A DNA stretch of 64,000 nucleotides from contig NZ_CP025581.1 of the NCBI RefSeq assembly GCF_002865585.1, forward strand, positions 2,728,001-2,792,000, read 5' to 3'. The DNA is from Nocardioides houyundeii. Its GTDB lineage: Bacteria > Actinomycetota > Actinomycetes > Propionibacteriales > Nocardioidaceae. Shown in pieces: positions 51,822-61,254 of the stretch (its first letter is position 1; each line of letters begins with the position of its first letter). The notes under the pieces were generated by a model that did not search any database, was not told the DNA's origin, and saw only the letters and a list, made by a program, of their open reading frames with translations. A program made the translations under genes and the position numbers.

Positions 51822-52393
51822 CCGGACGCTGGGGCGGCGAGCTCGCCCGGCTGGACCTGCGGCAGCCCGATCAGCGCTCCTGCGGCGCGGCGGTCCTCGT
51901 GCTCGCGGAGGCGCTCGGCAACGAGCGGTACGCCCGTCGGCTGGTGGCCGGTGGTCGTCCCCGCTTCGCCGCCGAGGTGCTGGCCATGCATCGACGCGTC
52001 ACCTCGGCCGTCGACGTGGCGGGACGCCCCCAGCTGCCGTGGTGGCGTGCGGTGGGCACCCCTCCCTGGGCGGTGGCCCGACAGCTGTCCGGGCGGACCG
52101 GGGTGCCGCACGTGGTACGGGCGCTCTGGCCCCACCGTCGCCGCCGTCTCCTGGCCGCGGTCCGCGCCGCGGTGCTTGCCGGCCACCCCGTCCCGCTGTA
52201 CGTCGGCACCTCGAGGCTGCCGCGCCACGTGCTGCTGGTGACCGGGGCCGGCCCCCAGCCCGGGGACCCGCTGTCGGTCTACGACCCGGCCCTGGGCCGG
52301 GCCCGACGGCTCCGCGCCCAGGAGCTGGTCACGGGGTCCCTGACCCAGGGTTGGGCGGTCCCGTGGTTCGTGGTGCTGCCTGCGTCGACCTGA
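51818..52393 (+). CDS. papain-like C39-type peptidase homologue
   Basis: A 191-residue protein from GTG 51818, coupled to the kinase-like gene. It contains a Cys in QRSCGAAVLVLAEAL and a His in RLPRHVLLVTG, with GDPLSVYDPALGRARRL and TGSLTQGWAVPWFVVLP downstream. This fits the C39-like cysteine peptidase fold (peptidase_C39_2). No signal peptide is visible, so it would be cytosolic. Pairing with a P-loop kinase is odd, and its substrate is unknown. The peptidase call rests on motif position only. Confidence 0.6.
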   Translation: MTGRWGGELARLDLRQPDQRSCGAAVLVLAEALGNERYARRLVAGGRPRFAAEVLAMHRRVTSAVDVAGRPQLPWWRAVGTPPWAVARQLSGRTGVPHVVRALWPHRRRRLLAAVRAAVLAGHPVPLYVGTSRLPRHVLLVTGAGPQPGDPLSVYDPALGRARRLRAQELVTGSLTQGWAVPWFVVLPAST

Positions 52394-52415
52394 GCTCAGC
52401 CCTGCTCAGCTCAGG
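52389..52415. terminator. inverted repeat at the shared 3' end of convergent genes
   Basis: CCTGAGCT at 52389-52396 and AGCTCAGG at 52408-52415 form an 8-bp inverted repeat with an 11-bp spacer. It overlaps the stop of the C39-like gene and the last codons of adenosine deaminase. It could act as a bidirectional terminator, though the stem is short. Confidence 0.5.
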
Positions 52416-53542
52416 AGGGCGTCGTACCCGGGCTTTATCACCCGGTCGATGATCTCCAGCCTCTGGTCGAACGGCAGGAACGCCGACTTCATCGCGTTGA
52501 GCGTGAACCAGCGCAGGTCGCTCAGGGAGTAGTCGAACGCCTCCACCAGGTCGAACATCTCCGCGGTCATCGAGGTGCCGCTCATCAGCCGGTTGTCGGT
52601 GTTGACCGTCACCCGGAACCGGAGCCGGGTGAGCAGGCCGATCGGGTGCTCGGCGATGGAGGCCACCGCGCCGGTCTGCACGTTGGAGGCGGGGCACATC
52701 TCGAGCGGGATCCGCTTGTCCCGGACGTAGGCGGCGAGCGGTCCGAGGCGGACCGATCCGTCGTCCGCGACGCGGATGTCGTCGATGATGCGCACGCCGT
52801 GACCCAACCGGTCCGCCCCGCACCACTGGATCGCCTCCCAGATCGACGGCAGCCCGAAGCCCTCACCGGCGTGGATGGTGAAGTGGCTGTTCTCCCGCTG
52901 CAGGTACTCGAAGGCGTCGAGGTGCCGGGTGGGCGGGAACCCCGCCTCCGCGCCGGCGATGTCGAAGCCCGCGACCCCGCGGTCGCGCCAGGCCACGGCC
53001 AGCTCGGCGATCTCCATCGAGCGTGCCTGGTGCCGCATCGCGGTCAGCAGCTGGCGGACCACGATGCGCCCGTCCGCGGCGGCCACCCCGGCGTCGAAGC
53101 CGGCCTGCACCGCGGCCACCACCTCGTCCAGGGTCAGACCTGCCTCGCCGTGCTGCTCGGGGGCGTAGCGCACCTCGGCGTAGACGATCCCGTCCGCCGC
53201 CAGGTCCTCCACGCACTCGCGCGCCACCCGGGTCAGCGACGCGGCGGTCTGCATGACCGCCACGGTGTGGTCGAAGGTCTCCAGGTAGCGCTCCAGGCTG
53301 CCGGAGTCCGCGGACTGGGTGAACCAGGCGCCGAGGGCCTCGGCTTCCGCGGCCGGCAGCTCGTGGCCCACCTCGGCGGCGAGCTCGACCACGGTCTGCG
53401 GCCGCAGCCCACCGTCGAGGTGGTCGTGCAGGAGGACCTTGGGAGCGCGGCGTACCTCTTCGCGCGACGGCAGGCGGGGCGCCGGCGCGGGGGCCGACGA
53501 GTGGTCTGGGGAGGGGGGAGGTGTGATGGACATCCCGGACAT
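52406..53542 (-). CDS. add: adenosine deaminase
   Basis: About 378 residues (ATG 53542; a second ATG at 53533 is possible). Metal-binding HxH is in [10 protein letters not shown], the active-site IHAGEG follows [13 protein letters not shown], the His of LGHGVRIID is present, and the late Asp is in [10 protein letters not shown]. It deaminates (deoxy)adenosine to (deoxy)inosine, feeding PNP. The length is typical of actinobacterial enzymes. It converges with the C39-like gene and diverges from the MaoC gene. Confidence 0.95.
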   Translation of the reverse strand: MSGMSITPPPSPDHSSAPAPAPRLPSREEVRRAPKVLLHDHLDGGLRPQTVVELAAEVGHELPAAEAEALGAWFTQSADSGSLERYLETFDHTVAVMQTAASLTRVARECVEDLAADGIVYAEVRYAPEQHGEAGLTLDEVVAAVQAGFDAGVAAADGRIVVRQLLTAMRHQARSMEIAELAVAWRDRGVAGFDIAGAEAGFPPTRHLDAFEYLQRENSHFTIHAGEGFGLPSIWEAIQWCGADRLGHGVRIIDDIRVADDGSVRLGPLAAYVRDKRIPLEMCPASNVQTGAVASIAEHPIGLLTRLRFRVTVNTDNRLMSGTSMTAEMFDLVEAFDYSLSDLRWFTLNAMKSAFLPFDQRLEIIDRVIKPGYDALLS

Positions 53543-53619
53543 CCTGCCCCACGGCAGGTTGATAGGTTCAGCCCAACCCGACCGCCCCGCGGTCACCAGG
53601 CTTGGGCGAAGGGACACAC

Positions 53620-54072
53620 GTGCGCACTTTCAACACTCTCCAGGAAGTCGTCGCAGCTGCCGGCGAGGAGCTCGGCACCGGCGACTGGCTCCAGATCGAC
53701 CAGGAGCGGGTCAACCAGTTCGCCGAGGCGACCGGGGACCACCAGTGGATCCACGTCGACGTCGAGCGGTCGGCGCAGGGTCCGTTCGGCGGCACCATCG
53801 CCCACGGCTACCTCACCCTCTCCCTGATCCCGGCGCTGGGCATGGGCGTCTTCGAGCTGGAGACCCCGGGCGCCAAGCTCAACTACGGGGTCAACAAGGT
53901 GCGGTTCCCGATGCCGCTGCGCGTCGGCAAGCGGGTGCGCTCGCACATCTCGATGGGCGAGGTCACCGAGCTGCCGACCGGCGTGCAGATGGTGCTCAAG
54001 CACACCGTGGAGATCGAGGGCGAGGCCAAGCCGGCCTGCGTCGCCGAGACGGTCGTGCTGCTGCTGCCCTGA
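53620..54072 (+). CDS. MaoC-family hotdog dehydratase
   Basis: A 150-residue hotdog protein from GTG 53620, with GGACACACG before it. The catalytic motif is seen in [18 protein letters not shown] followed by [16 protein letters not shown], typical of R-specific enoyl-CoA hydratases and NodN/MaoC proteins. It likely hydrates 2-enoyl-CoA or a related thioester in the cytosol. It has no obvious tie to the nucleoside genes around it. Its stop lies 7 bp from the convergent thymidine phosphorylase stop. Confidence 0.86.
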   Translation: MRTFNTLQEVVAAAGEELGTGDWLQIDQERVNQFAEATGDHQWIHVDVERSAQGPFGGTIAHGYLTLSLIPALGMGVFELETPGAKLNYGVNKVRFPMPLRVGKRVRSHISMGEVTELPTGVQMVLKHTVEIEGEAKPACVAETVVLLLP

Positions 54073-54079
54073 GGGCCGC

Positions 54080-55363
54080 TCAGCTGATCCGGTCGATCAC
54101 CAGGGCCTGCGGGGTGTACGACGCGGCGTCGCCGACGTCGTAGCCGCCCTCCAGGGAGGCCAGCGCCCGCTCGAAGCGCTCCGGCTCGTCGGTCAGCAGG
54201 GTGAACAGGGGTGCTCCCTGGGTGACCTGGTCACCGGGCCGGGCGTGCCAGACCACACCGGCCCCGGCCTGCACCGGGTCCTCCTTGCGGGCCCGGCCGG
54301 CCCCGAGCCGCCAGGCCGCCATCCCGACGGCCATCGCGTCCAGCCGGGTCAGCACCCCGGTCGTCGGCGCGGTGACCACGTGGGACTCCCGTGCCGTGGG
54401 CAGCGCGGCGTCGGGGTCCCCGCCCTGGGACCGGATCATCTGCTTCCAGGCGTCCATCGCGGAGCCGTCGGCGAGCTTGTCGGCCGGGTCGACGTCGGTG
54501 ACCCCCGCCCCGGCGAGCATCTCTCGCGCCAGTGCCAGGGTCAGCTCGACCACGTCGGCGGGCCCGCCCCCGGCCAGCACGTCGACGGACTCCGCGACCT
54601 CGATGGCGTTGCCGGCCGTCAGCCCCAGCGGGGTGGACATGTCGGTCAGCAGTGCGACGGTGTGCACCCCGGCGTCCTTGCCCAGCGCCACCATGGTGGT
54701 CGCGAGCTCGCGCGCCCGGTCCAGGTCCTTCATGAACGCTCCGGTGCCGACCTTCACGTCGAGGACCAGGGCGCTGGTGCCCTCCGCGATCTTCTTGCTC
54801 ATGATGGAGGAGGCGATCAGCGGCATCGCCTCCACCGTGCCGGTGACGTCGCGCAGGGCGTAGAGCTTCTTGTCGGCCGGCGCCAGACCGTCGCCGGCGG
54901 CGCAGATCACGGCGCCCACGGACTCCAGCTGCGCCAGCAGCTCGTCGTTGCTCAGTGCGGCGCGCCATCCCGGCACCGCCTCGAGCTTGTCCAGCGTGCC
55001 GCCGGTGTGACCGAGCCCGCGGCCCGAGAGCTGCGGCACCGCCACGCCGCAGGCGGCGACCAGCGGCGCCAGCGGCAGGGTGATCTTGTCGCCCACGCCG
55101 CCGGTGGAGTGCTTGTCGGCGGTGGGTCGGCTCAAGGAGGAGAAGTCCATCCGCTCGCCCGAGGCGATCATCGCGGCGGTCCAGCGCGCGATCTCACGCT
55201 GGTCCATCCCGTTGAGCAGGATCGCCATCGCCAGGGCCGACATCTGCTCGTCTGCCACCTGCCCGCGGGTGTAGGCGTCGATCACCCAGTCGATCTGGCT
55301 GTCGCTGAGCTGGCCACGCTCGCGCTTGGTGCTGATCACCTCGACGGCGTCGTGTGATGCCAC
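54080..55363 (-). CDS. deoA: thymidine phosphorylase
   Basis: A 427-residue enzyme from GTG 55363. It has the PROSITE-type signature SGRGLGHTGGTLDKLEAVPG, plus KHSTGGVGDKITLPLAPLVA and KKIAEGTSALVLDVKVGTGAF. It splits thymidine and deoxyuridine with phosphate to base and deoxyribose-1-P, which the mutase at 44287 and DeoC can process. Its start is 1 bp from the cdd stop, and cdd and the transporter precede it on the same strand, forming one operon. Confidence 0.96.
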   Translation of the reverse strand: MASHDAVEVISTKRERGQLSDSQIDWVIDAYTRGQVADEQMSALAMAILLNGMDQREIARWTAAMIASGERMDFSSLSRPTADKHSTGGVGDKITLPLAPLVAACGVAVPQLSGRGLGHTGGTLDKLEAVPGWRAALSNDELLAQLESVGAVICAAGDGLAPADKKLYALRDVTGTVEAMPLIASSIMSKKIAEGTSALVLDVKVGTGAFMKDLDRARELATTMVALGKDAGVHTVALLTDMSTPLGLTAGNAIEVAESVDVLAGGGPADVVELTLALAREMLAGAGVTDVDPADKLADGSAMDAWKQMIRSQGGDPDAALPTARESHVVTAPTTGVLTRLDAMAVGMAAWRLGAGRARKEDPVQAGAGVVWHARPGDQVTQGAPLFTLLTDEPERFERALASLEGGYDVGDAASYTPQALVIDRIS

Positions 55364-55364
55364 G

Positions 55365-55799
55365 TCAGGTCTCCTTGAAGTCGGTGGGGAGGTCGTTGGG
55401 CCCGAACGCGTCGGGAAGTACTTGGTCCATGGTTCTGATGCCGGACACCGTCCACAGCAGCAGCTCCGCTCCCCCGTGCTCGAACAGCAGCTGGCGGCAC
55501 CGGCCGCACGGCATGATGATCTGCGCCTGACCGTTGACGCAGACGAAGTGCGTCAGCCGGCCTCCCCCGCTGGCGTGCAGCTGGGAGACCAGCCCGCACT
55601 CGGCGCACAGCCCCACGCCGTACGAGGCGTTCTCCACGTTGCAGCCCACCAGCACCGTCGCGGTGCCGTCGGGCCGCTGCACCCGGGCGGCGGCACCCAC
55701 CTGGTAGCGGCTGTACGGCGCGTACGCGTGGGCGGCAATCTCCACCGCCCGCTCGCGCAGGGCGTCCCAGTCGTCGAGGGACCACGAGGGAGCAGCCAC
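55365..55799 (-). CDS. cdd: cytidine deaminase
   Basis: A 144-residue zinc enzyme from GTG 55799. Zinc ligands: the Cys/Glu pair in VGCNVENASYGVGLCAECGLV and the Cys-Cys motif PCGRCRQLLFEHGG. It deaminates (deoxy)cytidine to (deoxy)uridine, the substrate type of the phosphorylase next to it. Its start is immediately behind the permease stop (1 bp gap), so cdd is translated as part of the nucleoside transporter operon. Confidence 0.96.
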   Translation of the reverse strand: MAAPSWSLDDWDALRERAVEIAAHAYAPYSRYQVGAAARVQRPDGTATVLVGCNVENASYGVGLCAECGLVSQLHASGGGRLTHFVCVNGQAQIIMPCGRCRQLLFEHGGAELLLWTVSGIRTMDQVLPDAFGPNDLPTDFKET

Positions 55800-55800
55800 G

Positions 55801-57102
55801 TCAGCTCTTCACGTAGGGCTCGCCATCGGCCGCCGGTGGACGGACCCGTCCCACGAATCCGGCGACGGCGATGACCGTGGCCAGGTAGGGCGAGGCGCGC
55901 AGCAGCTCGCCGGGGATCCGGTCCAGGAACGCCAGCTGGGACTGCAGCGTCCACATGAAGCCGAAGAAGAGCGCCGCCAGGGAGGCGAAGACCGGGTGCC
56001 AGCGGCCCATGATGACCGCCGCCAGGGCGATGAAGCCGTTGCCGGCCGAGGCCCCGTTGTCGAAGCTGCCCGTCGACCCCACGGTGAAGAACGCCCCGCC
56101 GAGGCCGGCGAACACGCCGCCGAGGAGCACCGCCTGCCAGCGCACCCGGTTGACCTTGATGCCCACGGTGTCGGCGGCCTTGGGGTGCTCGCCCACGGCG
56201 CGCACCCGCAGCCCCCACTTGGTCTGGAACAGCAGCCAGGTGACCAGCACGACGGAGAGGTACATCAGGTAGACCAGCAGGGTCTGGCTGAAGAGGGTGG
56301 GACCGATGACCGGGATGTCGGAGAGCACCGGGATGTCGATCCGCGGCAGGATCAACGGCTCGTTGAGGTAGCCCTTGATCTCGGGGTCGTTGGGGATCTG
56401 GCTGAGCAGGAAGCTGGTCAGTCCGGTGGCCAGCGCGATGAGCACCACGCCCAGCACCACCTGGTTGACGAGGTAGCGCATCGCGAAGACGGCGAGCAGG
56501 GCGCTCATCGCGACGCCGGCGAGCACGCCCCCGAGCAGGCCGACCTCGGCGTTGTAGGCCAAGGAGGAGGCCACCGCGGCGAAGAACGCGCCCATCAGGA
56601 ACTGGCCCTCGATGGCGATGTTGATCACCCCGGCCCGCTCGCACAGCACCCCGGCCAGCGCGCCGAACACCAGCGGCGTGGCGAGGCGGATGGTGCCGGG
56701 CAGCGGGTTGGTCATCACGATGGAGCCGGCAACCTCCTGGTCGGCGTAGGCCCAGACCAGGAATCCGGCGAAGAACGCCAGACCCACCGCCAGGTGGACC
56801 ACGAGCCCGACCCAGGTGCGCGGCACCCGGTTGAGCGCGGCGAGCGCCAGCGCCAGCACCGAGACCACGAGGGCGGGCCAGAGCACGAGGAAGCCGTCGA
56901 GCTCCCCCGGCGGGTGCTCCTTGCGGTTCACCGTCGGCTCGAGGGTGTAGGAGACGGTGGCGTCGTTGGTGGTCAGCGCGAAGACGACCAGCGCCAGCAC
57001 CGCCAGCGCGTAGACGACCACCAGCCTCACCTGCCGCCGTACGTCGGCTCGGTCGCGCACCTGGACGTCGCCGGTGGTGCTCACAGCAGTCGCGGCGCTC
57101 AT
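55801..57102 (-). CDS. nucleoside ABC transporter permease (BMP-type, second permease)
   Basis: A 433-residue membrane protein from ATG 57102. It has about ten helices; residues 28-120 have two extra helices and a loop before the typical BMP permease core, which opens near LATPLVFGALAGVLCERAGVINIAIEGQFLMGAFFA. The EAA-like loop is GEHPKAADTVGIKVNRVRWQAV. Two permeases and an ATPase form the inner-membrane part of a BmpA-fed nucleoside importer. Its start overlaps the stop of the other permease (ATGA). Confidence 0.88.
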   Translation of the reverse strand: MSAATAVSTTGDVQVRDRADVRRQVRLVVVYALAVLALVVFALTTNDATVSYTLEPTVNRKEHPPGELDGFLVLWPALVVSVLALALAALNRVPRTWVGLVVHLAVGLAFFAGFLVWAYADQEVAGSIVMTNPLPGTIRLATPLVFGALAGVLCERAGVINIAIEGQFLMGAFFAAVASSLAYNAEVGLLGGVLAGVAMSALLAVFAMRYLVNQVVLGVVLIALATGLTSFLLSQIPNDPEIKGYLNEPLILPRIDIPVLSDIPVIGPTLFSQTLLVYLMYLSVVLVTWLLFQTKWGLRVRAVGEHPKAADTVGIKVNRVRWQAVLLGGVFAGLGGAFFTVGSTGSFDNGASAGNGFIALAAVIMGRWHPVFASLAALFFGFMWTLQSQLAFLDRIPGELLRASPYLATVIAVAGFVGRVRPPAADGEPYVKS

Positions 57103-58304
57103 CCGCCCCATCCCTTCGCCATCACGGTGGATCCGGCGCTGCGCGTCCGGAGCCGGGTCATGCCACGTACCAGGGCCGGTGCGGCCACGAAGAGCACGAT
57201 CAGGGCCGACAGCACTTGCGCGAGCTCCTTGGGGGTGCCAGCCGAGGCCTGCATCGCCACTCCGCCCACGCTGAGCGCCCCGAAGAGCAGGCCGGCCAGC
57301 ACGGTGCCCAGCGGCGTGGCGCGGCCCAGCAGCGCCACCGTGATCGCGTCGAAGCCGACGCTGCCGGCCAGCGTCGGGCTCAGCGAGGACTGGTCGCCCA
57401 GCACCTGCATGGTGGCGCCCAGGCCCGCCAGGGCGCCGGCGAGCAGCATCGCCACGGTGAACACCTTGGAGACGTTCATCCCCGCGGTGCGCGAGGCCTC
57501 GGCGTTGGCGCCCACGGCGCGCAGCTCGAAGCCCAGGGTGCTGCGCTCGAGCAGCCACCACACCACGACGGCCGCGAGCAGGGCGAGGCCCACCCCGAGG
57601 TGGATGTCGAACACGCTGCCGAAAGTGGCCGAGTCCGCCACCGGGGGTGACTGGGTGTTGTCGCTGCCGGGGCGCTGGAAGGCGTCCTTGCTCAGGGCGT
57701 ACAGCAGGATCGAGGCGGCCACGTAGTTGAGCATGATGGTGGTGATCACCTCGTGCGCACCGGTGCGGGCCTTGAGGAAGCCCACGAGACCACCCCACAG
57801 CGCGCCCCCGGCGATGCCGGCGACCAGCGCGACGAGCATGTGGATGCCCGCGGGCAGGTCCCAGGAGAAGCCGACGTAGCCCGCGGCGAGGAACCCGAAG
57901 ACCATCTGTCCGGTGGCGCCGATGTTGAACAGGCCGGCCCGGAAGGCCAGCGAGACACCGAGCCCGGAGCAGATCAACGGGGCCGAGCGCTCCAGGGTGG
58001 TGCTGATCCGGTCCCAGCTGCCGACCGACCCACGTACCAGAGCGGAGTAGGAGGAGGAGATCGCGTCCCACGAGGCGGAGAAGAAGTCCGCGGGATAGCT
58101 GAACAGATAGGGCAGCGCCTCGATCGCGTCCTGGTCGCTCAGCACCACCAGCACGGCGCCGATCACCAGGGCGATCACGATGGCGGCCAGCGTCTCCACC
58201 ATCGTGGGCAGCCAGGTGACCGGGCTGGTCGGCTCGGCCTTCTCCACGGTCGCGGGGTCGGGCTTGGGATCCGTGCCGCTGGCCACGGGGGTCTCGGGAC
58301 TCAT
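57099..58304 (-). CDS. nucleoside ABC transporter permease (BMP-type, first permease)
   Basis: A 401-residue membrane protein. The N-terminus has a Lys/Asp/Glu-rich tail (about 1-30), then a helix at 33-55 and a periplasmic loop. The conserved BMP permease core follows (STTLERSAPLICSGLGVSLAFRAGLFNIGATGQ) and the cytosolic loop GANAEASRTAGMNVSKVF. It pairs with the permease at 55801. Its start overlaps the ATPase stop (ATGA). Confidence 0.88.
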   Translation of the reverse strand: MSPETPVASGTDPKPDPATVEKAEPTSPVTWLPTMVETLAAIVIALVIGAVLVVLSDQDAIEALPYLFSYPADFFSASWDAISSSYSALVRGSVGSWDRISTTLERSAPLICSGLGVSLAFRAGLFNIGATGQMVFGFLAAGYVGFSWDLPAGIHMLVALVAGIAGGALWGGLVGFLKARTGAHEVITTIMLNYVAASILLYALSKDAFQRPGSDNTQSPPVADSATFGSVFDIHLGVGLALLAAVVVWWLLERSTLGFELRAVGANAEASRTAGMNVSKVFTVAMLLAGALAGLGATMQVLGDQSSLSPTLAGSVGFDAITVALLGRATPLGTVLAGLLFGALSVGGVAMQASAGTPKELAQVLSALIVLFVAAPALVRGMTRLRTRSAGSTVMAKGWGG

Positions 58305-59821
58305 GCGCTCACCTCGGTGGGCTCGTCCGCGACGCCGGCCATCAGCAGGCCGATCTTCTCGCGGGGGATGTCGGGGGTGACCGTGCCGACGATGCGGCCG
58401 TCGTACATGACCGCGATGCGGTCGGACAGGGCATAGATCTCGTCCAGCTCGGTGGAGACGATGACGACTGCGGTGCCGCGGTCCCGCTCGGCGATGATCC
58501 GCTTGTGGATGAACTCGATGGAGCCCACGTCCACGCCACGGGTCGGCTGGGAGGCGACGAGCACCTTCAGCGGCCGGGAGAACTCCCGGGCCACGACGAC
58601 CTTCTGCTGGTTGCCGCCGGAGAGGGAGCTCACCGGCGTCTCCCGGCTCTCGGTCCGGATGTCGAACTCCTCGATCCGGGCGTCGGCGTTCTGGGAGATC
58701 GCGTCCAGTCGCAGCGCGGGGCCGCGTGAGAACTCCGGAGAGCGGTACAGGTCCAGGATGAGGTTCTCCCGCACGCTGAACGTCCCGACGTAGCCGTCGT
58801 GCGAGCGGTCCTCGGGGATGTAGCCGATGCCGGCGTCCAGGCTCTCCTTCGGGCCGTACCGGGAGATGTCCTCCCCGGCCAGCCGCACCACGCCCGCGTC
58901 TGGGCGGACCAGGCCGAGCAGAGCCTTGATGAGCTCGGTCTGGCCGTTGCCCTGGACCCCGGCGATGCCGAGCACCTCACCGGCCCGGGCAGTCAGGGAC
59001 ACGTCCTTGACCACCTGGTGTCCCCGGGGATCCACCACGGTCAGGTTCTCCACGCTCAGCACGTCCGCACCGGTCTGGGGCGCGTCCTTGTCCACTACGA
59101 GCTTTACCTCGCGACCCACCATCATCTCGGCAAGCTCGGCCTCGGGGGCACCGGGGTCCGCGGTGCCCACCACCCGACCACGACGGATCACGCTGATCCG
59201 GTCACCGACGGCCTTGACCTCGCGCAGCTTGTGGGTGATGAAGATGATGGAGGTGCCCTGGGCCTTGAGCGAGCGCATGATCTCCATCAGCTCGTCGATC
59301 TCCTGCGGCGTCAGCACCGCGGTGGGCTCGTCGAGAATCAGCACCTTGGCGTCGTGGGAGAGGGCCTTGATGATCTCCACACGCTGCTGCACCCCGACGG
59401 GCAGGTCCTCCACCAGACGGTCCGGATCGACTGCCAGGCCGTAGCGCGAGGACAGCTCGCGGACTGTCTGCGCAGCCTTCGCGCGGTTCAGCAGTCCGGG
59501 TCCGCGGGTGTGCTCACGTCCCAGCATGACGTTCTCGGCCACCGTGAAGACCGGGACCAGCATGAAGTGCTGGTGCACCATCCCGATGCCCGCCGTGATG
59601 GCGTCGCTCGGCGAGGAGAAGGTGACGGGCTCGCCGTCGACGAGGATGCGTCCCTCGGACGGGTCCAGCAGCCCGTAGAGCATGTTCATCAACGTCGACT
59701 TGCCGGCGCCGTTCTCCCCCAGCAGGCAGTGGATCTCCCCGGGCTCGATCGTCAGATCGATGCTGTCGTTGGCCGTGAAGGAGCCGAACCGCTTGGTCAA
59801 CCCCTGGATCTCGAGCCTCAA
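58301..59821 (-). CDS. nucleoside ABC transporter ATP-binding protein (two nucleotide-binding domains)
   Basis: A 506-residue protein. The first base of the start is TTG at 59821, with GAGAGGG nine bases upstream. Domain one has the Walker A LLGENGAGKSTLMN and LSHDAKVLILDEPTAVLTPQE. Domain two has GIAGVQGNGQTELIKAL, with a degenerate Walker A as usual in this family, and LSGGNQQKVVVAREFSRP as signature motif. This duplicated-ATPase form drives sugar or nucleoside importers. A rare TTG start may tune it below the substrate-binding protein upstream. Confidence 0.93.
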   Translation of the reverse strand: MRLEIQGLTKRFGSFTANDSIDLTIEPGEIHCLLGENGAGKSTLMNMLYGLLDPSEGRILVDGEPVTFSSPSDAITAGIGMVHQHFMLVPVFTVAENVMLGREHTRGPGLLNRAKAAQTVRELSSRYGLAVDPDRLVEDLPVGVQQRVEIIKALSHDAKVLILDEPTAVLTPQEIDELMEIMRSLKAQGTSIIFITHKLREVKAVGDRISVIRRGRVVGTADPGAPEAELAEMMVGREVKLVVDKDAPQTGADVLSVENLTVVDPRGHQVVKDVSLTARAGEVLGIAGVQGNGQTELIKALLGLVRPDAGVVRLAGEDISRYGPKESLDAGIGYIPEDRSHDGYVGTFSVRENLILDLYRSPEFSRGPALRLDAISQNADARIEEFDIRTESRETPVSSLSGGNQQKVVVAREFSRPLKVLVASQPTRGVDVGSIEFIHKRIIAERDRGTAVVIVSTELDEIYALSDRIAVMYDGRIVGTVTPDIPREKIGLLMAGVADEPTEVSA

Positions 59822-59859
59822 AGAAGTCCCTCTCGACTTGCCGATGACAGTTGGAACGG

Positions 59860-59881
59860 CAGTGAATCAGCAGTGAATCAG
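59860..59881. repeat. 11-bp tandem duplication before the ABC ATPase start
   Basis: GCAGTGAATCA occurs twice in tandem (59860-59870 and 59871-59881), 39 bp upstream of the TTG start of the ATPase. It is probably local slippage; a leader-region role is possible. Confidence 0.5.
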
Positions 59882-59949
59882 CAGCACAGCCCAGCGCCCG
59901 CGCGAGGACGGGCCTGGCAATGACAGTAGAACGAAAGACAGCCGAACGC

Positions 59950-59989
59950 CGACGCCGGGGCAGGGAAACGGGTCCCCACCCCGGCGTCG
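59950..59989 (-). terminator. hairpin between the substrate-binding protein and transporter genes
   Basis: An 11-bp perfect stem, CGACGCCGGGG and its complement (59950-59960 and 59979-59989), with an 18-nt loop. It lies 28 bp after the BMP lipoprotein stop and about 130 bp before the ATPase start. A partial terminator here would give more binding protein than transporter, a common arrangement. Confidence 0.7.
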
Positions 59990-60016
59990 TGCGTGTCCAG
60001 GCGACTGGACCGGTGA

Positions 60017-61087
60017 TCAGCCGATCTTGATGTCGCCCGAGATGATCTGCTCGCGGAGCTCGGCGATCTTGTCGGCGACCTCGGAGTCGACCTCGTCGGA
60101 GAGGTCGGCCAGGCTGACGCCGCCGTTCTCCAGCGTGCCGACGTACAGCTCGTTGCTGAACTCCTCGTCCATGGAGGCCTTGATGGACTCCTCAACGGCG
60201 ACGTCCATCGCCTTGACGACCGAGGTCAGCAGGATGTCGCAGTACTCGGCGGCCGAGACGCAGCCGTCGGTGTCGACCCAGATGGCGTTGACGTCGGCGT
60301 CCTTGGCGGCCTGCAGGCCACCGAGGCCGGCGGGACCGGCGACCGGGAAGATGATGTCAGCGCCCTGGCCGATCATCTGCTCGGCGATCGCCTGGCCCTT
60401 GGTCTTGTCGTCGAAGTCATCGGTGAACGAGCCGGACTTGCCGTCCCAGCCGAGGAGCTTGACGTCGGCGTCCTCGTCCTCGTTGTACTTCTCCACGCCC
60501 TGGCGGAAGCCCTCCATGAAGATCGTCACGGTGGGGATGTTCATGCCGCCCAGGGTGCCGACGGTGCCGGACTCGGTGGTGGCGGCGGCCAGGTAGCCGG
60601 CCAGGAAGGAGTTCTCGTCGGTGTTGAAGATGATGCCCTTGACGTTCTTGGGAGCCTTGTCGTAGGCGAAGTCGACGATGGAGAAGTCGACGTCCTTGTG
60701 CTTCTTCGCGGCAGCCAGGGTGGCGTCGCCCAGCAGGAACCCGACGGTGGTGATGGAGTCGCAACCCTGGGAGACGAGCGCCTCGATGTTGTCGCCGTAC
60801 TCGCTGTCGGAGTGGGACTCGACCTCACCGGTCTGCACACCCAGGTTCTTCGCGGCGTTCTCCATGCCGTCGTGCGAGGTCTGGTTGAACGACTTGTCGT
60901 CGAAGCCGCCCGAGTCCGAGACCATGCAGGCCTTGAAGTCGACCTGCTCGGCCGGCGCGGAGGCGCTCGCCGAGGCGGACGGGGTCTTGGTGTCGTCGTC
61001 GGCCTCGTCAGCCGGACGGTCGCCACAAGCGGCGAGGGTGAGGGCAGCGATGCTGACCACTGCGGCGATACGGGCCGTCTTGAACAC
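60017..61087 (-). CDS. BMP-family nucleoside-binding lipoprotein
   Basis: A 356-residue lipoprotein from GTG 61087 (AGGAGG at good distance). The lipobox is LTLAACGDRPAD (Cys about residue 21) followed by an Asp/Ser/Ala-rich linker. The PBP1 fold then shows ACMVSDSGGFDDKSFNQTSHDGM and VGFLLGDATLAAAKKHKD, then FPVAGPAGLGGLQAAKD, all typical of BMP proteins that bind purine or other nucleosides. It captures the substrate outside the membrane for the two permeases and the ATPase that follow. First gene of the operon. Confidence 0.94.
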   Translation of the reverse strand: MFKTARIAAVVSIAALTLAACGDRPADEADDDTKTPSASASASAPAEQVDFKACMVSDSGGFDDKSFNQTSHDGMENAAKNLGVQTGEVESHSDSEYGDNIEALVSQGCDSITTVGFLLGDATLAAAKKHKDVDFSIVDFAYDKAPKNVKGIIFNTDENSFLAGYLAAATTESGTVGTLGGMNIPTVTIFMEGFRQGVEKYNEDEDADVKLLGWDGKSGSFTDDFDDKTKGQAIAEQMIGQGADIIFPVAGPAGLGGLQAAKDADVNAIWVDTDGCVSAAEYCDILLTSVVKAMDVAVEESIKASMDEEFSNELYVGTLENGGVSLADLSDEVDSEVADKIAELREQIISGDIKIG

Positions 61088-61254
61088 GGCGCCTCCTGAT
61101 CTTTGGTTGCTCGCGCCAGACGGCGCACATCGGGGTCACAGTAATACCCGGCAAACCTCCGCGAGCGCCGGGAGCCACTTCGTTATCGGAGGGTGACCAA
61201 CGTGTGTCCGACCCGACTCAGACGGGGCTCGGGCGGGGCTCGGGCGGAGTGCTG

